Source: Phymatolithon calcareum | Taxonomy: Eukaryota > Rhodophyta > Florideophyceae > Hapalidiales | NCBI GenBank assembly: GCA_977006965.1 | Contig: OZ345368.1 | Span: 1,550,001 to 1,614,000 of the forward strand | Direction: 5' to 3' | Length of the DNA stretch: 64,000 nucleotides | Shown: positions 22,500 to 33,978 of the stretch, piece by piece | How positions within the stretch are numbered: the stretch's first letter is position 1 | How the letters are laid out: the number at the start of each line of letters is the position of its first letter | Program-made: the position numbers and the translations under genes | Notes under the pieces: generated by a model | Databases searched by the model: none | What the model saw: only the letters and a program-made list of their open reading frames with translations | What the model was told of the DNA's origin: nothing

Positions 22500-25330
22500 G
22501 ATGAATTTTATTGGATGCTTTGGCATGTTCTGGTTGGATGTGACACTTGGCAATGATTGAGATAGGTGAGTGAGATTTGATGAGGTTGAAGCAACGGGTG
22601 AAAGATAAAGTTAGCTCACGATTCTGATACTGAGAACTTTTTGAATTTATACTATACTGATGCTCCGCCGCAGTGCTGATAACTTCTTAGTCGTCAGCAA
22701 AATATACGTGGCATTTTTATGATCTAGGTTGGCAAGGAACATTGCAACTGCATCCCGATATTAGATATTTACGTCTTACTTTTGAGAATTTACACAAAGA
22801 CAATTTAAACTGTAATGACCGCGTTGCCCAGAATTTAGTTTCAAGACTAGAAAATTCACACCTCTATTTTACAGATTTTGGAAAGTTTTTTCTATTACCA
22901 CGAGTATGAAAAAGCCCAGTACCCCTCCAACTTGTCTTGAAAAATTAGAGCATATCACTTATGATTGATCGCAGGAAACAACAGACTATATTCACAGAAC
23001 AGTGTACTTGTCTTGCAGAGGAGTGTATGTAATCATCGATTGTCTGCACGCAATGTATTTTCTCAAGAGATTTCCATATCTCCGTACCGTCTCTGTCCTT
23101 GTTGCTCTGACAAAGGGTGTTCTTCGAAAAGAGTATTCCCAATTCAAGTACTGCAACCTAAAAACTGTTTTTCCTACTGCCTTGGCATTCGGACACCCCT
23201 TGCGAGCTCGCATATAGCCACATGCGATTCATCTTGCTAACTTGCTGTGCTTCCTCCGCAGAGGGCGCGCCGGTATAGCTTTCTCAGTATATAGTTCTAG
23301 TCTCTCTCATTACGAAAACTCAACGGAGTTCCCCAATTCACTCGTCTTTTTCGCTCGACAAGACTTGACTGCATCATAATTGTAAATATAGGGCTTAAAT
23401 GCAGCCAGATACCATGCCTCGCGAGGCTAACTGGACTATTTTCTTTGTTTCGCAATGCAGGACAAGAAATAACTACCTCTTAATGCTTTTTGTCTCTGAT
23501 ATGTCCGTTGTGTTCCACGGAGAAGGAGTTAAGTAGGATGGCTTAACTATAGCTATGACTGGGTCGCGAGGAGTACCACGAATGGTCAAGAATATTATCA
23601 TCGCTAACTCTCACGCAACTACGCACAGCGCTGGAAGGCTCGTTGCTCGCTTAGTGAGGTGATATTACTCAGGACGCAGTCACAGTCACAGTTGGTTGTT
23701 CGCAAGGTAAGGTCAATCAGATGCTTGCCTGTCTGGGATTACTTTCTGGTGAGCGCGCGCGAGTTTCACCGGGGCACTAAATGATAAATTTGGTCCTTAT
23801 ACTTGGTCCTCCAAGTTATCGCGCACTAGTATCAAAAAGATTACTAAATTGTATCCATCGTATCATAAAACAAATCATATTCTAAACATCTTGCCCATTT
23901 GCATATTCTCTAGAATTTCATATTATTTGGGAGTAATGGCCCTTCATCGGCATGCAGCCCTAAGCAAAGTCGAGTTCGGCACGACACGTTGCATCATTTC
24001 CAGGACGAAGTTAGAGCTTTGTTTCATAGTTTTGAACAAAAAATAGCTGACAGTGGCATGTGCCGAGCAGGCTCCAGTCGTGATTCAAGTTGAATATTGA
24101 AGCTGCTCTGTTGAATGATTCAAGAGAGCAGCTTCAAAATTATATACAGTACAGTGTTCGGAAGTACTTCAAAGAGAGGTACATTAAGAATCATCCTTCG
24201 CGCGATTCGCGCTCTGAACTAGCACATACTATGATAATATGCCATCGTTTTGACCGCAAATCGCACGCGAAGCCCAGCTTCTAAAAATGCATTTTTCTCG
24301 GCGCACAATATAGGACGGAATTACCAGTTTCGAAAAACGAAGGACCGTATTTCAGGCACACGCTCGCAAACTCATTCCGAAAACTTTGGACATTCAAGTG
24401 GTTTTTCGGCCGCTTCCCCCCCCCCCCGCGAACCTCTCTCCGGATGTTGACAATTACGACGAATTAGAGACGATGCAGCTGGAAATCCTTCAACGCAATC
24501 TAACGCAACCACAGATACATAGCAGAGCAGAAGAGGACGTGCATCAAGCGATAGAAAAATTAGCGAATCGAGATGAAAGTGTAGATGATGGTGTAGTCTT
24601 TCCCGGAAGGGTTACAGCGCAACGTGACGCAGCTCTGGTGTTGGCGTACGCCGGCGTTGAGCGCTACTTTATTAAAAGAATATACAATTCCCCCCTCCCA
24701 GTTTCAAACCTTGATAACGGTCCAAGGAGGAGCTAAGAGCTCTGCGCAGCGCTGCCCTTTCGACATTCCGATTGAGGCTCCCAATGGCGAACAAGTTCAA
24801 GACAAAAATCCACTGTTAGGTGCAGAAATTGATTGATGTACTGTTATGGCTGCGGGTCTCTAACGACACAGCTCTTCCATGGCTTTTGCACACACTATAC
24901 TGTACCAAGAGACTTATATCTGGAGACGGAAAGTCCGCCACACATTAAAATGAGATGTTCAGCAGTTTCTCTGCAGCCAGAAGTACAGGCTTAGCACACT
25001 GGGTCGTATGGCCTTGTGTCCTTATTGAATCCATGCCTAAAGACGGCCACCGTGGTGGGAAACGTTCCCAAATTGCGCATGCAGTGCCCTTGCAGTCGTG
25101 AGACTCAGAGTGCGCGCTATATGCTCCCGATGGGCTAAAAAGGGGCGGGACCTCGCATCAAAACAGAAAGGCAGGGCTTTCCTTTGCCCATCCACCTTAC
25201 TCTGCATTCTTCTCGAGACATTCGTTTTAAAAACAGAGCTCTTCGGTACAGAGGAGGTCTAAGTACCAGATCGAAGTTCGTTTCATTTGATACCTTTGGA
25301 GGCAGGATTTTTTCAAGGTTCGCACGCGTC
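22500..25330. other. Region without assigned gene
   Basis: A minus-strand frame at 23213-22992 (73 codons, AVGKTVFRLQYLNWEYSF) and a plus frame at 24386-24736 (116 codons, acidic and hydrophilic) are the most protein-like. Neither is recognised. A homopolymer of about 13 C lies at 24416-24428. Confidence 0.35.
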
Positions 25331-25535
25331 TCGGGCATGCTTGCCATGAGAATTTCTATCGCTTTTGTTGAGTTCCTCGTTCATACATGATATGGTGGAT
25401 ATTTGATGATTTTATTTATAAGAGCTCCCAAAGCCTCACCTTGGAGTTACATGATATGGTAGTACGGTAGCCGTAACATGTATCTACGAGGAACAAAACA
25501 AAAGCGCATGAAATTCTTATGACAAGCATGCCCGA
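25331..25535. repeat. Imperfect inverted repeat with a LINE tail in its loop
   Basis: The arm 25331-25396 (CTCGGGCATGCTTGCCATGA ...) is repeated in reverse complement at 25461-25535 (CTCGGGCATGCTTGTCATAA ...). The arms share GAATTTC, CGCTTTTGTT and GTTCCTCGT in order and would form a hairpin of about 65 bp. It could be a degenerate foldback element or an inverted duplication. The loop carries the 51-bp insertion at 25397-25447. Confidence 0.65.
25397..25447 (-). mobile_element. 51-bp C-family LINE tail insertion
   Basis: Only the last 51 bp of a C-family LINE in antisense (CTCCAAGGTGAGGCTTTGGG, then an AATAAAATCATC-type end). It is flanked by a perfect 13-bp TSD, TACATGATATGGT at 25384-25396 and 25448-25460. 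The TSD shows it arrived as a retro-insertion and is not an eroded longer copy. Confidence 0.85.
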
Positions 25536-26929
25536 GTATTGTGCAAAGCGTTTCGGACAAATGCATCGCATGGCCTACATGTAATACTTGCCTAGTGGTT
25601 ACAGATAAAGAAAAAATAGGATTCATCTGGTATCGATTTTCGAGGTGTTGCAATGCAGCGAGACAAGCTGTGAGAGGGGTCTTCTTGAGAACTCATCAAA
25701 ATCGCGGTATAGACCCAGTCAAATAAGTGCACATTACCAGTGGCTATTTCGTGAACTGGTTACGAGGACGCGAAATAGGTTGCAGTGGCTGATTCCATGT
25801 GCAGCGTTGATTTGCAAAAATTCGCTCCAGATGTTTTCACACTTTTGAGCAAAAACTTGAAGCGTCATGAAAAGTTTGGTTGAAAAGCAATTCCACTTCC
25901 AAAAACTAGAAATCGTTATGAAAATGTCCCATAAATGCCCAAAGCAGCATCCTCATAACCAGTCTAAATATTTGGGACTCGAACTGCGGACTTTACCGGA
26001 CTGGTAGGGCGGACACAAAAATCGAATTTTCAAGAAGGTCACTCTGTGAAGAGAAAATATCTTGTTTTGCCACGGGAATTCGAATCGAACAAAAAAGCGG
26101 GTACTGGGCTAGTAGTAAATCAGGGGACGCCGTATCTCACCCATGTCACGGAAGAACCTCTTCCGTATGTGACAAACTGTCGTCTGTGCCTCACTGAGCT
26201 GGCTTCTCTGTAGCTCCGGTAGTCCAAACTTCCTGAAGACAAGCGAAGAAGATGTAGAATGCGATAATAGTAGTCCCTTCCACGCCTCCTCAGTAAGATT
26301 CTGGCGTCAGCGTCGTCCTTCGTCAATATACCTGCCGTTGTCACCGCCCGCCCACAGACGGGTAGTCGAGGGGGCTACGGAAAGATTAAGTTACAGTTTT
26401 TTTATTCTTTCTAGATGTTCCAGTTTTAATGGGTGCAATAACAATGCTTTTAACCATTAGAAATTTTATTATTTCTTTTTGGGGCGACGGTAGCGACTGT
26501 GATGGCGTGATGGCAAAGCTTACGTTTTCCTCCGTTTCAGTACCCTGCAGTGGGTCTCTAACATGTTCGACACTGAAGCGTAGTGGTAAACTCTGTGCAC
26601 CAGCGCGCAGTACTGTAGTAAATTCAATGCGATAAGAGAGACCAATATGAGAAGCACTATACACATCCCGAGTACAGCTTATTACAATGACGAGAACGTC
26701 TTGGCTTCTTTTCCCAACAACTTTCGCCCGTTTACTACCAGCTGTTATCACACTTGTCTCTGTATATGCGATAGTACTCTGTGTAGTCTGCATAGAGCAG
26801 AAAAAGTGCTAGTCACGCTGGAAATGCAGCATGCCTAGTGCTATTATTTTAAATGAAGCACTGCTTGCTAGCCCGAAAAGAGGAATAAGCATTCATTATT
26901 ATTAGTGCTATATTTCAATAGCCCTGCAT

Positions 26930-28080
26930 TCTACTCCGACAGTCCGCTATAAATGAAAAGACCATCTCTTCCCTTCCAGTCCCGCCCCAAGCAAACATCC
27001 TCTATCAACATGTTCGGCAAGTGCTCTGTGCGGCCGAGCAAAACGCCTCGTGTGGCAATGGACAAACGCAAGACGTTCGCTGCATGTAGCGCCAGGCTCC
27101 AAAGAACTCGACGCCACATGGGAAAGAAAAGCCCAAGAGAGGAGAGAGAAGAAAAGAGCGAGAGAGACAAGACAAAAGAGAAGGAAAGAAAGACAAGCAA
27201 ACAAAACCTCCAGACCAGCGGAAAAAATAGGCGTCCATCATCGTAGTACTCCATGGATTTGCGGGAACGCAAGCGGTTTTGAAAGTAGAACACGAGCGCA
27301 AGGCTACGCCGAACAGGGCTTCAGAAGCTTGACGAGGTAAATGAGGGTGAATGGAGATAGACGCGACTTGAACCAGGGCGAAGTCGGTAATGCAGGTCAC
27401 GGAGGACACTCCACAGCTTTGCGGGAACACAAGCGGTCGCATGGATGAGATACGAGGGCGAGGCTACGCCGAACAGGGCCTCGGAAGCTCGACGTGAGGA
27501 GCACTTAGGTCCAGATGATAAGCGCAACTTGCAACACAAAACGGGCAAGATTGCCATACGGTAACTCCAGCGATCGTGAGGACGAACACGAGCGCGGGCC
27601 TTCGAGGAAACGGAGAAGAATAAGCGTGGAGACTAGTCGAACGGACGTCCACTGCGCCGCTTACGACATGACGAAAGGCAAAAGAGAAAGGAAGGAGAAA
27701 ACGACGCCGTCTTTAGGCGGCGACCATGGCTTGGCCGTCGATCTTCGCACGGACGCACGAAAAAGGGAAAGGGAAACTTGAACGCGGTTGTGGACGCACC
27801 GGCTTGCGCGCCGAAACGGTTGCAGTCAGGAAAGGGTGGGAAGAGCTCCGACTCCGCGTGGTCGAAGGGACTGTCAGGCGAAAATTGCGCGTGCTTGATC
27901 CAAGCAATCGAGCCGAAATCCAGAACTCCCCCACCTTCCTTTTCTCAGAGGAAGGAACAAACTAGCTTATATACTACAACCTACGCAAAAGACAGCGATG
28001 CAGCGCATAGACACACGAGAGACACGTGCTCGTATAGCCCATTAGATCACCTACTGCGAACAGCATGACTATCGCGATCT
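26930..28080. repeat. GC-rich region with diverged tandem units
   Basis: Two units about 160 bp apart (about 27251-27340 and 27413-27500) share TTTGCGGGAAC(G/A)CAAGCGG and AGGCTACGCCGAACAGGGC. Minus-strand frames therefore repeat a peptide of the form R(Q/R)ASEALFGVA...TACVPA. The plus strand is also open and Arg/Glu-rich. Which strand, if any, was coding is not decidable here. The 27.76-27.99 kb part is shared with 13.6-13.85 kb. Confidence 0.45.
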
Positions 28081-28083
28081 AAG

Positions 28084-28548
28084 TTGTGCGGCGTACAGTC
28101 GCGAGAGGAAAACGAGACCGCCTTGGGACAGCGACAGAACAGCGGGCGCTACTCTGCACTCTCCAGTATAGCGGCGGCAGTCCGCATAAGGCAACAAACA
28201 CCACCCTTAGCGCCAATTTCACAGCCCGCAACGTATCTCCAATCCGCCGCACCCCCTGCTCCAGCCTCGACTTTCCCACCGTCCACACTATCCGCGCTTT
28301 TCGGAAGGCTCCTGCCGTCTTCGCCTTCATCGCCGACGCAATCTGCCCCACAACCTGCTCCGGGTCCGACTTTCTCACTGTCAACAACATTCACGCTTCC
28401 CAGAATTCCCCTGCTGTCCCCGCCTTCATCGCCGACGTCATCCTCGTCGGAAGTACTTTCGGTAGCACAAAGTATTGGACACACTCTTCGCGTGTCCACC
28501 GAGCTAGTGGATAGGCTGCTAGCGGATGATGCGACAACGGGATTGTGA
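28084..28548 (+). CDS. Proline/serine-rich ORF of unknown function, probably broken
   Basis: A 154-codon frame, mostly low-complexity Pro, Ser, Thr and Ala. Its end (SIGHTLRVSTELVDRLLADD) begins a unit duplicated at 31.05 kb, where the frame instead continues through NCLPLRSSRQISTTLIQESY and PEIDLSDIGLPHEARV. Here a 1-nt difference near 28530 shifts the frame to a stop. The real gene or element ORF probably ran further before the frameshift and the hAT insertion at 28695. No domain is recognised; a gag-like or regulatory protein is possible. Confidence 0.4.
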   Translation: MCGVQSREENETALGQRQNSGRYSALSSIAAAVRIRQQTPPLAPISQPATYLQSAAPPAPASTFPPSTLSALFGRLLPSSPSSPTQSAPQPAPGPTFSLSTTFTLPRIPLLSPPSSPTSSSSEVLSVAQSIGHTLRVSTELVDRLLADDATTGL

Positions 28549-28694
28549 ACTGTCTTCCTCTAAGTTCCTCCAGGGAGATTTCTACACCCTTAATTCAGGA
28601 GTCATATGAAGAAGGAGAGCTCCAAAATTTCAATCTCGAGCTTTCCCCGAAATCGAAATGAGTGATATCGGGATCCGTAACGAAGCCCGGCGTG

Positions 28695-30980
28695 CAGGGC
28701 ATGGGAGCAGTATACTGGTACTGCAATTTACGGCAATATACTGCTATTTCCGTAAATTGGCCCGTCGTTTCCAATGGCAACGTAAACTGCTCCGTCGTAA
28801 ACAATTGCAGTACGTATTGGCTAGCAGATCTGAGTTACATCTGTCGATAAGCGTACCACGCATCGATAAGAACTCGCTGTTTCTTTCTAGCTGTATGCGT
28901 CGTTTCCATGGTGGAACTGATGTCATAGTGTAAACAAAAGGGTAGAAACTGGGTGGAAATTCCCTCATCGTTCACACCCCTCCTTCCGTGGTTGCACACT
29001 CGACCGTCCGATGGCCGCACGACTGAAGCGAGAACATGTCGGGAAAGCGCTCATGACACGAGAACCTGAAACCGTGCAGAAGGTTACCTCGCGAAAAGGG
29101 AGCGCTCGCAAAATGAGTTGCGGGTATACGCGTGCCCGAGAAAGAACCGCTGCAAAAACACCCCTCTGGTCGTATCTTTCGAGAAAGGAACTGGGTGGGC
29201 AAACCCATACTCGCATTTGATTTCTTGTGTTGCAAGTGGCGATGAGGCCAAGTTGATGGAACTGTACTGCGTGAGTTCAACGCTTTCACTGCAGGATGGA
29301 GAAGATGGACGAATTTCGTCGTGCTTCGAGACGAACCTATCTAGAACAGATCGCGAACGTGCTATGTTTCACTACATCGACATAATTGTCTCGCTCTCTC
29401 TCCCTATCACGTACGTCGAGAATGCTCGATTCCGAGACTTCAGCAAGTTCAGTGAGCGCATTTCGATCAAGGCGTTCCGGGAGACGGTGTTTAAGTTGGT
29501 GGAAATAGTTGAGGTGGGAGTGAGAAAGACTTGGAAGGAACAAGAGGCGCTGTGATGCATGATGCATGGGCGAAGAATGGGTCTCACTTTCTGGGAATAT
29601 TTGCTGTGTTCATGAAGAAGGTTGAAATCGTTGGCGGTGGGCTTGCATCGTTTCGCGAAGAACTAGTTATGCCTATGCTGTCCATCTCTCCGATTGCGAA
29701 ACGTGATGCCGAAGGAGAAATCGAGAGCGCGCATGCAACGTCATTCGATACGGAAACTCACATCCGCCAGATGGAATGAATCTTCAATTACTACCATGTC
29801 GACGTTCATCAATCGGCCGTCTGTCAGATTGCGGACAGCTGCGCATTGGACAAATGCATCGCTACAAGGATAAGCATTCCACACGTGGGTTGCTGCAACC
29901 ACAACCTCGCTCTTGAAATTAATGGCATGGTCTCATCTCCGGTTTTACAGCGTACTCTTGATTCTGTTCGCACCACTATGAGAGAGTGCAAAGGCAGTAT
30001 CAAGAACCGTGCTATGCTGTACCGCTTATCTGATCTTGCACCGATACTCCCTTCTGCTACGCGTTGGTCAGGTTTATGTTCTATGGTGACTCGTTTCAAC
30101 CTCATACGAATCGAGCTGGAAGAAATTGCGGATACCGACGGTCTGGAGCTCACCGTATCGCATACTCCGCGTTTTCGCGCGCAGTGCAAGCAGCTTTCTC
30201 GGTATCTCAATGGTATAAACACCGTCACGAAATCTTTGCAGAGAAGAGGAGCTACCCTGGAACAATGTCGTTTTCTGTTGGACACACTTGGAGACACGAT
30301 TGAGGTTCAAAAGGGTAATCCAGAAGCACAGATGTATGGGTGCAATCTCAATATCGCACTTCAATCTGTTCACTCGCCAAGTTCAGTCTTCGAATCAGGC
30401 GTTGTCAAAATTCAACGAAACGAAATCGACACACTGACTGACGAAGAAAGAGCGGCTTGCGCAACTCTTAAGAAGCCAGTTGATACGAATGCGAAAAGTA
30501 ATCATGCAGACGAGGACGATGGATCACTATCTATGGCTGAGATTTTTGAGAAACGGAAGTGACGCCGCCGAAGTACTGAACATCGATACATGAATCTAGA
30601 TTTCATCATCGGTTCATCGGCAGAAATCGAGCGTCTGTTCTCATTGGCGAGCAACAGGCAAAGCATGACCCCTTTATTATTTGAGTCTCTTTTGTTCCTC
30701 AAAGTTAATCGAGGCTATTGGGATGTGAAGACCGTCGTGTTTGCTATGTCAAGCGCACGTAGCGATATTGTTGCTAAAAGTGTGGCGGAAGATGCCGAAC
30801 AAGAGGAACTGCAGACTATGTAAGTTTTCGTCTCCGATTGCGCTCAATGCGAAATACCAGTATATTGGGAGCTTGAGAGTTATTGCAGTAGCTATTGGTA
30901 CCGCGACAGTTATTGCCGTAGCAATTGCACTCTCACGACGACCCCCAATAAATATGCCGTTAATTGCTCACATGGCCTGC
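28695..30980 (+). mobile_element. hAT-superfamily DNA transposon, full-length (hAT-1)
   Basis: It starts CAGGGCATGGGAGCA and ends in the inverse of CAGGCCATGTGAGCA. It is flanked by a perfect 8-bp TSD, CCGGCGTG at 28687-28694 and 30981-30988. TIR motif, TSD length and the enclosed transposase together define hAT. Subterminal regions are dense in CAATA(T/C)ACTGC and TTGCAGTA-type words. At 2286 bp it is about the length expected for a compact autonomous element. Confidence 0.92.
29011..30770 (+). pseudogene. hAT transposase of hAT-1, frameshifted
   Basis: Likely start ATG 29011 (MAARLKREHVGKALMT). The start is supported by the parallel start MAGKPKPGYIVKALMT of hAT-2. A frameshift near 29110 moves the reading to 29118-29555: a zinc-finger-like CKN...SFEKGTGWANPYSHLISC block, then ITYVENARFRDFSKFSERIS, typical before the catalytic core. 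GAVMHDAWAKNGSHFLGIF at about 29548-29605 contains the first catalytic Asp. The frame 29846-30562 has DKCIATRISIPHVGCCNHNL and ATRWSGLCSMVTRF. The C-terminal dimerisation block is at 30590-30720: IIGSSAEIERLFSLASNRQS, LLFLKVNRGYWD. Cut-and-paste transposition is expected for an intact copy; this one has several frame breaks. Confidence 0.88.
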
Positions 30981-31300
30981 CGGCGTGCGACGTCTGAGAC
31001 TGAGTCGATATATGACGGCGAGGCGCACTACTCTATCCACTGTCTTCGCGTGTCCACCGAGCTAGCGGATAGGCTGCTAGCGTATGGTGGCGACAACGGG
31101 ATTGGAAACTGTCTTCCTCTACGTTCCTCCAGGCAGATTTCTACAACCTTAATTCAGGAGTCGTATGAAGAAGAAGACCACGAATGGTTTCAATCTCGAG
31201 CTTTCCCCGAAATCGATTTGAGTGATATCGGGCTCCCTCACGAAGCCCGCGTGCAACGCCTGAGACTGAATCGATATATGACGGCGAGGCGCACTACTCT

Positions 31301-32332
31301 CAGGCCTTGGGAGCAATATACTGCAATAGCAATACACTGCAATATTCTGGTATTTCAATATTATTCCTTGATCTGTTTCTATTGGAATACGTATTGGTAA
31401 GCGGCAGAGTTGTATATCTATTGATTGCTCAGCCTGATACTTAAAACGTCGTCCCAGACAGGCTATTAACGTAGAGGATAGTGTCATGTTTCTGCGCTAT
31501 CGTTCTGCTCAAGTCAGACAGTCAACATTTTTTTGCTCTATCGTGACCGCGCGTGTTGAGTCTTTCATTTGCGAAGATGGCCGGCAAACCGAAACCAGGG
31601 TATATTGTCAAGGCTCTCATGACGAAACGCGATGATACTGTCAAGGACATTTCGTCTCGGAAAGGAGAAGAATTCACCCGGCGCGATGTACCCTGTTTGG
31701 TCATTTCCTGCCCCCGCGGAAGTTATTGCAAAAATTCCATACCCACAGTATCATTCGAGAAAGGCACCGGGTGGAGGAACCTGTACTCGCACCTGCTATC
31801 GTGCGCTGCAGGTGGAGATGAGAACAAATTGTTCGAGATGTATCGCACGTGCATGAAAGACGAAACGAACCGGGATAGTGCTCGACACATTTCGTCGTAC
31901 TTCGAGTCAACACTATCTACTACTGCTCGCGAAAAGGCCATGTACCAGTACATTGATATCATCATCTCTCTCTCTCTACCAATATCTTACGTTGAGAACC
32001 CGCGCTTCGTGACTTCAGTAAGGTGGATGAGAAGATTTCTATCAAAGCATTTCGGGATACGGTTTTTTCGAGTTGGTGAAACTGGTCGAAATTGGCGTGA
32101 GGAATGACCTCAAAAACACTCCTGGTGCTGTGATGCATGATGTTTGGACCAAAAATGGGTCGCATTACCTCGGCATTTTCGCTCTCGTTTCAAATGAATC
32201 CAATAGCAATAGGGTTATCGGTAGATTCAAGCATATTTTCGTAGGTATTGGCGGAAGGGAGCTATTGGCAATAGGTATTGCTCACCAGCCTCATGTCCCA
32301 ATAAAACTACAATATATTGCTCCCAAGGCCTG
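31301..32332 (+). mobile_element. Internally deleted hAT element (hAT-2)
   Basis: TIRs CAGGCCTTGGGAGCAATATA and its near-perfect inverse, with a perfect 8-bp TSD ACTACTCT at 31293-31300 and 32333-32340. At 1032 bp it keeps the N-terminal transposase part (31569-about 32190) and then jumps to the 3' end near 32195. It is a non-autonomous derivative that could only have moved with help from a relative such as hAT-1. Confidence 0.92.
31569..32190 (+). pseudogene. N-terminal hAT transposase fragment in hAT-2
   Basis: ATG 31577 gives MAGKPKPGYIVKALMTKRDD. The reading includes CPRGSYCKNSIPTVSFEKG, GWRNLYSHLLSC, a zinc-finger-like region better preserved than in hAT-1, and LPISYVENPRF. A frameshift follows near 32010, and the last recognisable block is GAVMHDVWTKNGSHYLGIF with the first catalytic Asp. 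The remaining two catalytic residues and the dimerisation region are deleted. Confidence 0.8.
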
Positions 32333-32621
32333 ACTACTCTGAGCCCCAGGGCCCACTTCCCCGGCCGAGATTTCAGGCGGACGAGTTCCCTTTCGTGAAC
32401 GCAGGCATAATTGCAGGTAGTTCCTGTCTCATCGTCATCGGTCACGCTGATCTCTCCGTCCCAGAGTATGAGATTGAACCACTCGTCGATACTGGTGCCG
32501 ACAAAGTGGAGCTTTCACATGATGCGTTTGTGGATAGCACCCACCAAGACCCTAACGGGATGGTTTCTGTCGCCATCTTTCGAACTAATCCTACTCACGA
32601 CACTGGGCAACGCGTCTTGAT
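32333..32621 (+). other. Host sequence between hAT-2 and the copia element
   Basis: An open frame reads across, including YEIEPLVDTGADKVELSHDA. The DTGAD resembles an aspartic protease active-site motif, but the rest of a protease is not visible. It may be the remainder of the same ORF-bearing sequence that precedes hAT-1. Confidence 0.25.
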
Positions 32622-33874
32622 TGAGAGTCAAGGACTGATCGTTTGTCTGTCCGTTCATCTCGAGCATGCTGAAACGCAGTCAGCACGACTCAGGTCACTG
32701 TAGGTATCGCGACGCTCAGATAGCTTGACGGAGATCATACATCTGAGCTCCACTTCCGCGACTGTATTTAGCTAGCATAGCATGACCCTTGGTCAGAGTT
32801 CTGACCAAGTCATAGTTTCCCATTACACGATCTTGCTGAGCACATAGCTCTTCGATCAAGGCCTACATCTGGGTTAGCCCAGAGTATCCCCGCCCGCACT
32901 GAGTTCACATCCGACTCCATCCAGACATCGAGCTGGAGTTCCTCGGATTATCCTCACTGCGGGGGGGTGCGGGAAATATCGAAAAAACACAAAAGCTCTG
33001 GAAAAAGCATATTAAAGATCAAAACTAAAAACACTTGTAAAGTGTGTAACGTACCCAGGCTGTTGTGGGACATCTGTTACGGAAAGGGATGCACAAAAAG
33101 CCCGCTATGACAGATTGCTGATGCAGAGGCACGTTGAACGTTTCGTAACTCTCTGCTCTTCTTGTGATATTCGGCGGGCCCTCAACACTAAAAACTTTCG
33201 AAAGTTTTGCCTCTCGTTGTTTTAAGGTAGAGTTCGAGGGGCAAAAGTTCGGCCGCCATTAGGATACACTAATAGTTGTGCAGCATAATTAGTAGGTCTT
33301 ACTATGGTGCGCATGGACTTGAAGAAGAAATGCTAAAATTCGGGCATGATATGGGCAAAAGTAGTGGTCCAATTTGCGAAACTTTTGCCGAAAGTGCGAA
33401 ATTTCGCACTTTCGACAGTAACTTTCAGCAACTTTTTTTCAAGATTTTGGTAAACTATTTCAGAAATATGGTTAAATTCAATCTCTGGTACCAGGTTTTG
33501 GCCTAAAAAGCGAAATCAAGCGATTTTAACGATTAACTTTCGCCTGACAAAGATTCTCAATGACTGTATTAGAAAATTTAGCTAGGCATAAGTTTCGCGA
33601 AAGTTTCGCAAAAGTTTCGGGGCAGTAAATCGAGTTACGGAACTCAGGGCACGTAATATTGAAGTATACTGATTGCCCAGCAAGGCCTACTTACAAATGC
33701 ATCTTTTCAAAAATGTAACAAAATATTCTCAAGTAGCTCCAAATCTATATTTAGAGACTAGTCTTTTGAGGAGAGGTTCACACACTTATGCAGATATCGA
33801 AATTTCCCGCACCCCCTGGTTCATTTTCCGTGTTACACCCATAGCTCACTGCAGCCATTGGGAGTTGCCGATCA
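32622..33874 (+). repeat. Copia 5' LTR, split by a MITE
   Basis: The LTR halves are 32622-32962 and 33817-33874. The second half, from TTCATTTTCCGTGTTACACC to CCGATCA, is found contiguous in the 3' LTR. It lacks about 26 bp that the 3' LTR has near 39304-39330. Confidence 0.9.
32963..33816. mobile_element. 854-bp non-autonomous TIR element inside the copia LTR
   Basis: Inverted ends GGGGGTGCGGGAAATATCGA (left) and GGGGGTGCGGGAAATTTCGA (right, read inversely). The 3' LTR is the empty site: CACTGCGGTTCATT there, against CACTGCGG-element-TGGTTCATT here. The TSD is thus at most 2-3 bp (GG, or CGG/TGG), compatible with PIF/Harbinger-like short TSDs but not diagnostic. A perfect 26-bp palindrome (33389-33414, arms CGAAAGTGCGAAA) and many GAAAGTTTCG-type words lie inside. 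No transposase. Confidence 0.85.
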
Positions 33875-33978
33875 TTTCGAAGTACAAGGTGAATCATTTT
33901 CACAAGTGACTAACTGTGCTAATTTTTTCTGCCCACCTACTGTTCATCACAACGAATCAACCACTTTTGCTCTAAATC

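Larger units (their letters stand above)
28488..31300 (+). repeat. Tandem duplication of a coding unit (about 270 bp without insertions)
   Basis: Unit 1 is 28488-28694 continued at 30989-31045. Unit 2 is about 31047-31300. They share GTGTCCACCGAGCTAG(T/C)GGA at the start and a block ending GACGGCGAGGCGCACTACTCT. Each unit is split by a hAT transposon, 28695-30980 in the first and 31301-32332 at the end of the second. Because the units are paralogous, unit 2 shows the uninterrupted first target (GAAGCCCGCGTGCAACG). Confidence 0.8.

Noticed and set aside
26953-27246. Lys/Arg/Glu-rich ORF as a gene
   Set aside because: Low complexity, overlapping open frames on both strands in a repeat region; no motif.
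32460-32520. Retroviral-type protease from the DTGAD motif
   Set aside because: Only the motif is present; no flanking protease sequence and it lies outside the copia LTRs.
32961-32969. 8-bp hAT-type TSD for the MITE in the copia LTR
   Set aside because: Comparison with the intact 3' LTR allows at most 2-3 duplicated bases.
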